Positions 36,761 through 47,469 of a DNA stretch of 64,000 nt are shown piece by piece; within the stretch, counting starts at the first letter, position 1, and the number at the start of each line of letters is the position of its first letter. Source of the DNA: Liolophura sinensis (Eukaryota; Mollusca; Polyplacophora; Chitonida; Chitonidae); assembly GCF_032854445.1 (NCBI RefSeq), contig NC_088304.1, positions 2,480,001-2,544,000 of the forward strand, in the 5' to 3' direction. Below the pieces are notes generated by a model that saw only the letters and a list, made by a program, of their open reading frames with translations, searched no databases and was not told the DNA's origin. Both the position numbers and the translations under genes were made by a program.

Positions 36761-37380
36761 TGAGGTGCACTCTTTTGGAAACGACTGGTCCTTTCATCCA
36801 TCCTGTCATCCTGTACTTCCCTTTCTTGTTCACCAGCTGCAACAGCGGCACCAGCGTGTCTTCCACCACAGGTGGCTGGACAATGTCCGTGTACACGTAC
36901 AGCGTTATCGTAGTCGCTTGTAAATCTTCGGTCCCGACGTGTATCAGATCCGCCGTCCCCATTATCCAGCGGTACGACAAATTCAAAAGCTGCTGCAGAT
37001 GCGGGCTGAAACCGAGCCCCAATTGTTTCCGAAAGCGTTTGGCGTATTTCCGCTGCACATCATCGAAACTGGAGGGGATGTTCGTGTCGGTCAACAAGCC
37101 TGTCAGGGCCTTGGCGAGCGCGTTGGGCGATGGGTAATAACCTTCTGGTGAGGTTAACTTGTGCTTAGCGCGGTGCGGATCGTCTTTGGAATCTATGACA
37201 TACCGCACTCCGCATTGCTGCACGTTGAATCAGGTGAGGGGCTACCGTATTTCTTCCAACCCACATTCCCAGCAGTCACGCAAATGCGTGGGCTGTGGCA
37301 GTTTCGTGGTGAAATGCACCAAGCTATTATTGAGGAAGTAGCGGAAAGAGTTGTTACTGGATAGCGTCACGTAAAACATG
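36741..37380 (-). pseudogene. Decayed Maverick-type structural gene (second gene)
   Basis: Met at 37380 begins FYVTLSSNNSFRYFLNNS, then HFTTKLPQP. A stop near 37245 and a frame change lead to the 160-residue frame 37223-36741 (SFDDVQRKYAKRF, LYVYTDIVQPPVVEDTLVPL). This two-part pattern is common beside Maverick integrases in marine invertebrates. The end is cut where the next gene fragment begins, suggesting a deletion junction near 36745. The exact capsid role is not known to me. Confidence 0.5.
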
Positions 37381-37389
37381 TTGGTGGAA

Positions 37390-37935
37390 TGATTTCCTCT
37401 TTCCACCCCGCGCGGTATTTAATACGGACTCCACTTCCGCGAAGGAGCGATGGCTGGAGACGGAGTCCCGGTCGCCGCTGTTGTCGCCGCGTGGGTCGGC
37501 GTGGTGTGGTGCCGGTGGTAGTAGTAGTGGTGGTGGTGCTGAGTAGCCGAGACTGGGCGGGCAGAAATCGTGGTGTGGAGGATTTTCTAGGCCGGGGTGG
37601 TGTGTCCCTCTTTCCCCGCACTCACACACGGCAGCGATCGCTCGATCGCTCGGTGTCGACTCACTATGTCCGGCTGCGTACCCAGTCTCGCGGGATGTTA
37701 ATGGCTCTCAGCCTGCAGGTGAAGTCCTCCAGACCCGTGAGTTGGAAGTGTTGTCTTTCATACAATGGTCGTAGACCAAGTCGATCATGTTACGGTCGGG
37801 GAGGGTCTTTCCATGGAAGGTAAGTTCTCCGCGGTCCGTCCACCCGCTGGTGGGGCTTTGTTTGACTTCTTTGGCAACGCTCCCGTCGAGCAGGCTCGCC
37901 TGCCATTGGCTGTCCATACCCCATACCACGACCCG
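37390..37935. other. GC-rich remnant with trinucleotide repeats
   Basis: Contains a (GTG/GTA)n tract at about 37507-37545 and a minus frame 37929-37708 of unknown nature (TSGWTDRGELTFHGK). Lies between Polinton-like fragments and is probably part of the same decayed element. Confidence 0.35.
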
Positions 37936-37939
37936 GTTA

Positions 37940-38092
37940 CGAGCGTAGCACCGTCGAGCGGACCGACACGCGTGCCAGACTCACTTTGAGTCCTTGTTGA
38001 TGAGCTGCGTTGAGCAAGAGTTGAACGCCGCTGTAAGCTGCTAGGCTGTCCGGCTCATAGTGCACTGCATGGAGAGTGACATCTAAAGGGTG
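37940..38092 (-). pseudogene. Possible Maverick integrase N-terminal fragment
   Basis: The minus frame reads HYEPDSLAAYSGVQLLLNAA followed by HQQGLKVSLARVSVR. This resembles the helical N-terminal segment (Y.p....gGv..L..aa) of retrovirus-type integrases carried by Mavericks. No DDE core follows. Short and diverged, so tentative. Confidence 0.33.
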
Positions 38093-38339
38093 TTGGTCCC
38101 TGTTCGCGAGAGTGCTATAGCCCCGCCTCCCCCTGTGCTGCTGCCGGCAAGGTGGCTGGCGGCCGGTGCGAGGCATGGTCCCGTGTCTGATGATAAATAT
38201 AGGTGTGGTCTGGCGGAATGCACGGTCGAGAGTGTGTTGACACCAAGACAGCGTATTTTTTAGGATTCGAATCCCAGTGTTGTCGAGTTGGGAGACGGTC
38301 TTGTCCCCTCCCCACTGCGCTGTGTGACTCAGAAGCTAG

Positions 38340-38483
38340 CCAGCCAGCCAGCACGGCCACACGCCATGTACGGCCGCCAGAACGGCACACAAAAATGCCG
38401 GCACCTGCGCGCTCAGCAGCCTGACAGCCGCTTTATGTGCCGTAGGTGTGTAGGCTGTGTACTACGTTGAACTGCGGCAAACC
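38340..38483 (+). repeat. Head of satellite-tailed repeat, copy 1
   Basis: acgccatgtacggccgccag, then aacggcac and gccgtaggtgtgtaggctgt, leading directly into a CACTA-type tract. The same blocks in the same order occur at 39345-39567 and, reversed, at 63362-63625. Confidence 0.75.
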
Positions 38484-38992
38484 ACAACACGCCACATACT
38501 TTACTACACCATACTACACTAAACTTCACTACACTATACTTAGACTATACTATACTACATGCTATACTATACTATACATAGTATTTTATATACTATGTAT
38601 TATTTATGCTAAATACTATACTATAGAACACTATGTTCCATACAATACTATATAATATACTATACGACTACTATACTATACTGTGCGACTGGTATACTGT
38701 ACTGTACTATACTACACTATACTATATACTATACTATATTGTACTACACTATACTACACTTTACCATACTACACTATACTGCACTACACTAAACTGCACT
38801 ACACTACACTACACTATACTACACTACATCATACTACAGTATACTAAACATTATGCTGTGCTGTGCTGTGGTATGCTATGCCATGCCATGTCAAGCCACG
38901 CCATGCCATGCCATGCTATGCTATGCTATGCTTTGCTGGGCTATGCTTTGTTATGCTATGTTATACTATACGATACTATTATATTATACTAC
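38484..38992 (+). repeat. CACTA/CTATA pentanucleotide satellite tract, first
   Basis: Degenerate 5-base units (tacac, tatac, tatgc) drift from CTACA through CTATA to CCATG/CTATG types along the tract. Open frames rich in Tyr, Thr, Leu and His are artefacts of the repeat. Confidence 0.93.
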
Positions 38993-39344
38993 ACATCAAT
39001 AACGCCACCCCCGTGCGCCTCGACCGTACGTGCGAAGGCCTGCAGCAACCTGCGGATGGTCGTGGGTGTTCCCCGGGCTCTTCGCGTTTATTATTTCTTC
39101 TTTTCTGATGCCCATTGCTGCAGTCAGAATTTCCCATTCCTACCTTTAGCAGTTTCTTGTACTTGCTGTCATTGGACGCTTCCTTTCCCTATCACCATCT
39201 TTGTCTCTCCTGCGTGAAGAATAAAGAGCTAATGGTTTTGTCGAACAGGCAAACAAGATCTTGCAGATATCGGCAACAGTTAATGCCGGTTACAGTGCTG
39301 TTTGCTATTCAGTGTGCTGCATGGCACAGTATAATATCCAGGTA
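38993..39344. other. Unique spacer with SINE core fragment
   Basis: A SINE family A core piece (cagcaacctgcggatggtcg, tgggtgttcccc) is at about 39033-39080. The rest is not recognised. A SINE tail (cggaaaacaccgatcaaata) occurs later inside the second satellite tract at 39861-39890, so one SINE may have been split by the repeat. Confidence 0.45.
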
Positions 39345-39567
39345 GGGTGGTAACGTTACCCCGCCCGCAACAATGGGCTGGTCGTGTAGCTTGTGGACAA
39401 TTAACAAGACGTTAGTAAGGAGATCCACAGTCCATTTCGTGTCTGGGCGCTGTTGCTGGGACCAGGTGAGCGGGTCAGAGGAGTGCACTCATGTCAGCCC
39501 GCCTCCCCACGCGATGCACGGCCGACAGAACGGCGGACACTCAGACCGGTGTGTCTCGACTCCGGAG
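39345..39567 (+). repeat. Head of satellite-tailed repeat, copy 2
   Basis: tagggtggtaacgttacccc, cgtgtagcttgtggacaatt, actcatgtcagcccgcctcc and gatgcacggccgacagaacg. It aligns block by block with the reverse complement of 63362-63625 and is followed by a CACTA tract. Confidence 0.78.
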
Positions 39568-40545
39568 ACTTACTCTATACTACACTACAGTATACTTATA
39601 CTACACCATACTTACACTATACTACACTATGCCACACTACACTCTACTTGTAAAATATACACTGCACTATAGCTGTGCTATACTACACTACACTATAGTT
39701 GGTCTATGCTAAATTATACTTATACTACACTATACTACACTACACTATACTATACTTGTACTGTACGACACTAAACAACACTACACTACAGTTGTACTAT
39801 ACTACACTACACTACATTCCACTACACTATAGTTGTTCTATACTATACTACACAATACGGCGGAAAACACCGATCAAATAAATAAATATACTACACTGCA
39901 CTACACTATACCTATACTACACTACACAACACTAAACTATACCTATACCATGCTACATTATACTACACTACACTGAACTATGCGTAAACTATACTATTCT
40001 ACACTACACTACACTACACCACACTACACTACACTACACTACACTACGCTACACTACACTACACTACATTACAATGCACTACACTTCACTATACCTATAC
40101 TATACTACACTACACTACACTACACTACACTACACTACACTACACTACACTACACTACACTACACTACACTACACTGCACTACACTACACTACACTACAC
40201 TACACTACACTTATACTACACTTATACTATACTACACTACACTACATAATACCTATGCTTTACTACACTATAGTTGTACTATACTATAATACACTACACA
40301 ACACTATACCTATACTATACTACACTACACTACTCAACAATACACTACAGTACACTATACCTATACTACACTACACTACGCCGCGCCGCGCCGCGCCACG
40401 CCACGCCACGCCACGCTGCACTGCACTGCACTGCACTACACTACACTTACACTACACTACACTACACTACACTACACTATACTTATACTCTACTAAACCA
40501 GTGAAGTACACCAGAGTACAGTGTAGCGCAGTGTAGTGTAGTACA
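39568..40545 (+). repeat. CACTA/CTATA pentanucleotide satellite tract, second (about 1 kb)
   Basis: Long runs of ctaca units (purest at 40100-40210) with ctata and cgccg variants, and a SINE tail piece at 39861-39890. Toward the right end the strand sense flips to gtgtagtgtag-type units (40510-40560). Confidence 0.95.
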
Positions 40546-40560
40546 TACTGTGGCGTGATG

Positions 40561-41170
40561 TTGTGTAGTCTGTGATGTTACACAGTACAGTGTGTTATGC
40601 AGTGTTGTCTGTTTTCAGTATACTACACACTATAGTATAAATATAGTACAGTATACTGTATGGTATAGTATACTCTATAGTATTTTTAGTATAGTGCTTT
40701 TTGCTACTGTTTGTTATTTGTTACAGTATACGTCAATGTTTTGTACGATAGGGACAAGGAGAGGTAATCCTTGTGGATTACAAAACATGGCTTGGAGCGT
40801 GGAGTTATATATGCACTTTTGTGAACCTCTCCTATATATTTTTTGTGAATTTCCTCTATACAGGCCAACATAGAGCGCGCGTAACAGAAGAGACTAATGT
40901 ATGATATAGGATTTTGGATGTGCACCAAATGTAAAGTTGATCAGTGGTGGCATTACTTAGATGTATGTCGTGTTGGAACCAAATGGCTCCCGTTGTAATA
41001 TACACCGAGTGCATGTATAAGACAAATGGTGTCCATACTGGTACATTTGTATATGTTATTATACACCTAAGTGTCCAGCGCCTAATATATTATGTAGTAA
41101 ACACAACTGTACAATATTTTTAATATATTGGACAGTTGTAACTGTGACGTCACACATACGGACTACTTTT
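40561..41170. other. Spacer with simple AT repeats
   Basis: tagtatagtatactctatag-type sequence up to 40700, then unrecognised sequence. An imperfect hairpin (acaactgtacaatatt with aatatattggacagttgt) lies at about 41103-41139, just before the Crypton-like fragment. Confidence 0.4.
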
Positions 41171-41199
41171 TGTTTGTCAACAAGCAGACGACACAGCAC

Positions 41200-41471
41200 G
41201 ATGTTCGTCCATGCTCGTCCTGAAAAATCTGTCTCCGGACAGTCCGTTCTACCTTACACAAATTCTCGAATGTCGCCTCAAACCTGATGCAGCTGTGTGG
41301 TATTACTCCTCTCCATTGGGAGAGCATGCTTTGGGAGAGATAATAAAGAGGGCAGCCGAGGCTGCTGGACTGAAAGACCGAAAAACTAATCACTCGGTCC
41401 AAAACTCAAAACTCAACTCCACAAGCCGACCAGACAGTGTACCATGCTATAAAAAAAGGCCACTAAACTGA
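41200..41471 (+). pseudogene. Crypton-type tyrosine recombinase fragment (DUF3504-like)
   Basis: The plus frame contains SPFYLTQI, VWYYSSPLGEHALGEIIKRA, AEAAGLKDRKTNHSV. These match the C-terminal catalytic region of Crypton and domesticated Crypton (KIAA1958/ZMYM-type) recombinases, where a WY...PLG..L....AGL..KTNHS pattern precedes the catalytic residues. After TNHS the match is lost and no catalytic Tyr is seen. The flanks are non-coding, so it is a dead fragment. Confidence 0.6.
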
Positions 41472-41479
41472 CAACAAGC

Positions 41480-43074
41480 ACATCGAATTTCTCCACGGAC
41501 TGGATTGCTGTTCTACACATGGCTGTAAAAAGAGGTCGTCGCAAGCTCAACTTTGCAGACGACTTGGCTCCCAGGGAGGCGTGGATTTATAGCACAAGGC
41601 GAAAGGATGTTGTACAGACCAAACCAGTTTTACCTGCTCTCGTTGTTTCACAGCTGAAAGCTACGAGAAGAACGCAGCTGAATTTCCACAATGGTATCTG
41701 CACATAGTTGTTACAAAATACTATTAACTGAACTGAAACTGATGGATAGTACATTTGTGTAGGCTAACGCCCACTTCCACATCGTACAAGTACTTATATT
41801 ATACACGACGATAAGCATAGCTTATACGGAATGACAATAACATGTACCTGTAGTTGTCATCGCATATATGTATGACGTTAGAATCACCAGGAGAATAGAA
41901 TGATATTTATTCTGTAGCAGACATAGGGAATGAATAGTAAATACACATTAAATTTTAAACTTAAAACACAAAATTACCAATGTAACACCACTGGCAAATG
42001 GACATGCCTGGTCAAAATTCAAATTCAACGTTTGAAAATTGGAAATCTGAAGTCTGGCTAGATTTGTCCGTGTCATAAATCGGAACTTCAACGTCGTCCA
42101 CCTTGGGCTCAAATTGATGCGGCAGCATATTTTCTTATATGTAGTTAGAATTCAAATAAAAAATGACATCGCTTTGATACGAATTTTCATGTTATTTAAG
42201 CCGGCTGGATTGGGTTGGCCATCTGTGACGAAACTGGCTGAACCGCTCCGAGCGGCCGGCTGGAGATCGGCTAGGGCGTTACATCTATTCTTTTTGAAGG
42301 ATTTAAAGTCATTATTACGTTTCTCAGAAGCCCTCCAAGTAGCATACTATTTAAACAGGTTATAATCTTTATAATTAGGACAAGTAGCTAAATCTGAACA
42401 CTAATCCTTCAACACTGACAGCCTTGCCGTTTCAAATACGAGTCAAAATTAGGAAAATGTTATGCGTTTCCACATCAGAATGAAACTGAACTTCCAAACT
42501 CAGAAAAAAGAAAAGAGGTCTCCATTCAAATTCAACTGAAAATCCTTTCTATACGAAAAATCTCATTAAATATATATATTTTTTTCTTATAAAATATCAT
42601 ATCAAGGTAACCTTTCATTGATTTATTTACAGCCTCACTGACGAGCATATTCTGTTTACCAGGCCCACACAGAAAAGCTTGGGTTAGTCGTTTTTTTACG
42701 ACAAACTTGCCGAGCTGAGGTCGTATTCTGTCCATCCAAGAGACCCCAGACCCCAGACCCCACAGGTGTAAACAGGACAGGTGCACAATGTTTAACAAAC
42801 ATTCAAACTTTTAAAACAGAGGCTTATGCGTTTTACAAGGACGTGTATAAGCTGATGACTGCTTTGCTGTTCCGCTATATAATGATTGTCAAATAGGCCT
42901 TTTTGTATTTAGATGGGTACTCCTGGCCGTTTTTGTGTACATTTGTTGTTAAGTAACGAACTTGCTCGAGATAGGGTTTGCTCTTAATCCACTGGCAAAA
43001 GATAAACGGTGGAAATAGCACTAGTTTGACATTTGAATTGGATGTCATGACTATAATATATCGACGTTCGTTGT
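41480..43074. other. Intergenic stretch, nothing recognised
   Basis: Short frames at 41519-41707 and 42114-42365 show no recognisable domain. A ccccagaccccagacccc short repeat is near 42746. Confidence 0.4.
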
Positions 43075-43207
43075 AAGGTCTTCCAGCAAGCTACGGATGG
43101 TCGTGGATTTCCGTGGGCATTGCCCAATTTCCTCGCATCATAATGCTGTCCGCGGTCGTCTGTCGTATAGGTGAAATGTTCCATCAAATAAATAAAAAAA
43201 TATATAA
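43075..43207 (+). repeat. SINE family A copy, core to tail
   Basis: tccagcaagctacggatggt, cgtggatttccgtgggcat, catcataatgctgtccgcgg and an AATAAA/ATAAAT tail. Head missing. Confidence 0.75.
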
Positions 43208-43950
43208 ATAAATATTACACATCCTTGTAATATATAATACCTTCTCACATCGTTGGAAACTAAAGGCCCATTCCTTCTTACAGCTCTGTTCAGTATTTAT
43301 GTATCATTTGTGACATATTCATTTGGGAATTTGTATTTAACTTTGCTTTTGGAAATCTTTCTTGGAATTATAAACATTAAATACCCATTCATGGTTTACG
43401 AGCAGTGAACGATTGTCGGACAAACTGACCTTCATATTTTCGCTAACCAGAGCTCTCATTTCTGCCACTTCTTTACCATAACTGTAAATGTTTTTATGGC
43501 TATGTTTTTTTAGCTGATGACAAAAATCTAGGTGATAACTCTATTAGAAAAGCCTTTGACACACACCAGACTCTTTGTCTTCCTTCAACCATTTTGACAG
43601 ATCAGTCTTATGGATTTCAGAGAAAGCGATCAAATATGCGACATTTTGTCTCAACACAACACTAACAATTATCTGACTAACCACAAATGTTAACTTCATG
43701 GAAATCAGAATAAATCCATTACCTTATTCTCCCAATGTCTGGTTCAGTCGGCTCGATCCGCTAAAGTGTGAACACTTTTATTACCGTTACCAGTCCTAGA
43801 ATCTCTAACTCGTCTGATCTGGATGCATCTGGTCTAACTTCATAAACATATATTACTTTCAGCATTGAGAAATGCAAAGTCTGGATACAAGTTAAGTAAA
43901 AGATGCATCAATTATTGCTCAGACACGCCTGGTCACTATACCATTAACGG
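43208..43950. other. Intergenic stretch, nothing recognised
   Basis: AT-rich, no supported feature. Confidence 0.4.
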
Positions 43951-43955
43951 TTTGT

Positions 43956-44282
43956 GCGTGCGTGCGTGCTTGGGGTTTAACGTCGTACTCAACAATTTTT
44001 CAGTCATATGACGACGAAGGAATCATTTGGGTGCATGTACGTGTAATGTGCCTCCTTGTTTCCACCGCTCTTTTATTTAGTGCTGCTTCACTGAGACGAC
44101 TTACCGAAGGCAAGTAAGCCACCCCCGCCCGAGCCATTATATTGATACGGGTCAACCAGTCGTTGCACTAGCCCCTTCATGCTTCCTGCTTGAAAGTCTT
44201 AGGTGTGACTCGATCAAGGAGTGATCCTTGATCTACCGGTCCCGAAGCGGACGCTCTGCCAACTGTGCTATCCGGGCTGGTT
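43956..44282 (-). mobile_element. SINE family C, minus strand
   Basis: Read on the minus strand it begins with a tRNA-like head: ccagcccggatagcacagtt, ggcagagcgtccgcttcggg, accggtagatcaaggatcac. The body follows (ggcttacttgccttcggtaa), and it ends with a core related to family B (ttgagtacgacgttaaac). Boxes A and B are recognisable. Another head of the same family lies at 44763-44850. Confidence 0.7.
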
Positions 44283-44429
44283 TAACGGTTTGTCATCTGT
44301 CTGATAGTTTTCAGCCCACGGTCTCTCGCCACGATGCGCTGAAAGCCCATAGGCTTAAATGCTCGTTTCATGTACTGCTATCGGTCTGTCATCTTCTATC
44401 CTTCAATCCAGAAATGCCACGTCCATTTG

Positions 44430-44762
44430 TCCGTCATAATCCGTCTACTCCAACAGCGTCCTTCCGTCCGTCTGTCAACGTGTTTCCACGTCTGTCCTTC
44501 CGTCTGTCTGTCATCCTGTTTCCCTCTGTTTACCATTGATTGTCCATTTGTCCGTCATCACTCATATACTTGCTCCACAGCGTCCTTCCGTCTGTCTCTC
44601 ATCGTGTTTCCTTTTGTTCACCATTGGTTGCGGTCCATTTATCCGTCATCATCCATCTTCTTGTCCCACAGCGTACTTCCGCCTGTTCGTCATCGTAGTT
44701 CAGTCTGTTTACCGTGATTTTCCCTTTGTCCATCATCATCCATCTACTTGTCCTTACACACC
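44430..44762. repeat. Irregular ~86-115-bp tandem repeat, about 3.5 copies
   Basis: Blocks of tccgtcatc, cttgctccacagcgtccttc, cgtctgtc and tgtttcc recur around 44433, 44548, 44643 and 44728 with unequal spacing. Open frames here reflect the CGT/CTT-rich repeat. Confidence 0.7.
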
Positions 44763-44850
44763 AGTCCCGATAGCTCAGTTGACAGTGCGTCCGCTTCGAG
44801 TGGGCGGTAGATCCAGGATCAATCCAGGGTGAGGTTACATCTCAGGCCTA
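44763..44850 (+). repeat. SINE family C head
   Basis: cagtcccgatagctcagttg, acagtgcgtccgcttcgagt, gggcggtagatccaggatca and atccaggg form a tRNA-like A-box/B-box head in the plus orientation, homologous to the reverse complement of 44200-44282. Confidence 0.7.
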
Positions 44851-46510
44851 AGCTCCTTCATCATCACTCACTCACTCCTTCCCTCCACCATTGTCCTTCA
44901 ACGTTGTTCTATATTTTCATCATGACATTTGCTTTTCACCTGCACATTATTATTTTTTATCATCTTTTGCCAGGTAAATATTGTAAGAGACATGTCTTAC
45001 TTCACTAGTGTTATCAGATAAAGCATGTTATAAATACTTACTGCAAGAGTAAGCTTACTCATTCCATGTGGGGTCTGCATTCTTCCTGCTGGTGACCTTC
45101 GACTTTCTTAGTTTTGCATCTCCCAAACCTACTTTTTAGTCTAATCACGACCATTACCTTTTTCTTGCGATGACATATGAACTGAATTTAAAACATTGTG
45201 CATTCTGTTACATATCATATTGTACTCTTCATCTTTTTAATGCAAAGTCATACAACTATCAACTAACCATTCTGGCCGTAATCAAATAGACTTTAACTGT
45301 ATCTAATCACAGCTAAATAATGCGAGGGCTCGCCATGTCTTGTGAAAAGACAATACTGTAGTCTTAAACAGTGGCCATACTTCTTGTGGTCATTAAACTA
45401 CTGTTTTCCCGCGCAAATTGTTTAAAGACTGCCGTCAGTTCATTACGAGGTGCTGTTTCCATCCGCAGTATAGAGCCTAGGAACACAGTTCTTGCGACCG
45501 AAGCACTAAATACCACAGACACTGGACGATTGTAGCAGGGATACTACAAAGTTTTGGCTACAGATATATAATCCAATGTTCCTCCTGCTCTTTGGACAAT
45601 AATAAAGGTGATGTCACAGAGTAGCCTATTTCCTTTCTTAAAACATGTTTTCAAACCATATGCTCGCCATTTCGCCAGCATATAAGGTTAAGATTAAATA
45701 AATCTGAAGGATATCTTGGCTCCGACATCTGTAGTTTACGGTCTCAGATTGCTGCCCATGACCTCCGGGGTCAAGGCCACTGTTAATGATAACGCGGGAT
45801 GGAATCCAGCCAACCCCGATGATAGTGCACGGGCTCGGTATAAAGATTTGTGGGTATTTGGCTAGTTGCTGAAATTGCCTCCTCCCGTGATTTCCTCAGC
45901 TGTGTCAGTGAAATGAACAACTTAATCCTTAGCTAACAACTGTCAACATAATTTCACCATCTTGTTTATTTATTTCGTTCTTGATTTAGGCAATATTCAA
46001 GAAATTGCCACATATCGCCATGACTTGTCCCTCATTTGCGTTTAGAAAACACTGTTTAGATACTCTAAATGCTGGTTTCTGTCTGACCATATGCTCATAC
46101 AATCAACCGAATGAGAAAAGCCAGTTACATGAATAATTTTATGTCTGTGGTTAATATATAGAGAGTAGAAAGCAAACAGTTACATTTCTCTCCCGTTTTT
46201 TTATTTCGGAAAGTAAAGATAGGTATATGTTGTTCATCACATATGCTAATCATGCGAAAAAAGTAAAACTGTGTCTTCATGATACATTTACAACAATACG
46301 ATTAAAAAGAGCAGACAAAATGTCCTAAAACTGATAAGATGATTTTTGTCACCCAACTGGTCGGAATAGTAAAGCATTCCACATACTTCTAACTGGTCAA
46401 ATTGACGTCGCCCAAGCACATGACATTTATCCAAAAGTGTTTGTGGGGTACAGAAGAAACAACTGCTGACTGCTTTTACAAGCCTCCATCCTAACTTCCT
46501 CCTTTAAAAT
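44851..46510. other. Intergenic stretch, nothing recognised
   Basis: No supported coding region. A tRNA-like or repeat remnant (gcgggatggaatccagccaa) near 45794 is too weak to call. Confidence 0.35.
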
Positions 46511-46861
46511 CATTCTTATTTTGTCCGATGGCTTTGTTATTGTAACATTGTTTCAGAAACTGGCATTCGTCATAAGGCCCAAAATGGAAAGCAGGCCACT
46601 TTGCGTTACCCGTCCGGAAAATGAATTATCGGTGTAATTTAACTGGCCAAAACAAAAAAACCTGCGGAGATAAGACAGTCTAAATCTACGCCTTGAAACG
46701 GACATTCGTATATCAGCTGTCAACCATAACCGCAAGGCCAATTTCTGATTAACAAAGAAACCAAGAATGTAATGCTACTTTAAACTGAGTCATGCAAAGA
46801 GAAGCAATCAATAGTTTTCAATGATGACTGAAAGAGTCAAGTTACATGTACATATATGTTC
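46511..46861. repeat. Segmental duplication, copy B, left part
   Basis: Matches 30488-30838 with about one difference in ten bases and ends in tatgttc, the LTR element's target site. The remainder of copy B resumes at 59394. A minus frame (46741-46553) is recognisable in both copies but is too short and diverged to call a gene. Confidence 0.92.
46858..46861. repeat. 4-bp target-site duplication, left (LTR element)
   Basis: gttc, repeated at 59390-59393. The unoccupied site in copy A reads tatgttctagac. Confidence 0.9.
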
Positions 46862-46920
46862 TGTTATGTATGACTATTTAACGTTTTCATGTACTGTTAG
46901 TCTGCGGATCTTTGTGAAAG
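46862..46920 (+). repeat. 5' LTR, first part (split by LINE)
   Basis: Identical to the first 59 bases of the 3' LTR (58399-58457) up to the LINE target site; the rest resumes at 53139. Confidence 0.93.
46908..46920. repeat. 13-bp target-site duplication, left (LINE)
   Basis: atctttgtgaaag, present again at 53126-53138 and once only in the uninterrupted 3' LTR (58445-58457). Confidence 0.93.
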
Positions 46921-46940
46921 GGGGGGGGGTTATTTGCACT

Positions 46941-46974
46941 GGCGCTTTTCCGGCCCAAAGGGCCGATGCGCGCC
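46941..46974 (-). other. Stem-loop near the LINE 3' end
   Basis: Inner stem cggccc/gggccg (46951-46956 with 46960-46965, 3-base loop) and outer stem ggcgc/gcgcc (46941-46945 with 46970-46974). It lies about 20 bases from the 3' terminus. Several LINE groups use a 3' hairpin for recognition by their own reverse transcriptase; this role is inferred here. Confidence 0.65.
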
Positions 46975-47469
46975 AAAACTTGGCGTCATTGAAAATGCTT
47001 TTAAGCTGGATAGTATATAAAGGAAGAGTATATTATTTAGGACAAGAAGAAGAAGTTTCAATACTAGTGCTATGGACATTGTAGCATTATAGCCGACGAA
47101 TCTTGGGCTTGATGACTAAAAGAAGAAAAAAAAAAGTGTTTGCAGAGGGTCATTATTCACTATGATGACCGTTTCTTAATGTACAATCCATATTTACAGT
47201 ACAAGATGGGCAGGTACATGGGTTAAAGAGAGATTTTGGGAAAGGTGGGCGTTAGAACACTCAAGATGTTATAACATATACGGAACACAGAGTATAGTAC
47301 AGGAAGAGCTGAACAGTATACATACACAATACCTGGACAAAAAAACAGTAGAAGCGTCAGCTCATATCAGTTCTGTTCGGGTAAAAAAAAACGACAACAA
47401 CCACTTTAAAAGCAACAGATAGGCCGATCTAACCATGTTAAAAAAAAAAAACAAAAAAAAAACCGATTT

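Noticed and set aside
38446-40536. Several Tyr/Thr/Leu/His-rich frames up to 194 residues
   Set aside because: All are translations of the CACTA/CTATA tract.
42114-42365. 83-residue plus frame
   Set aside because: No recognisable domain or flanking gene structure.
44200-44282. A functional tRNA gene
   Set aside because: tRNA-like head only; it continues into a SINE body, and the cloverleaf 3' half is not complete.
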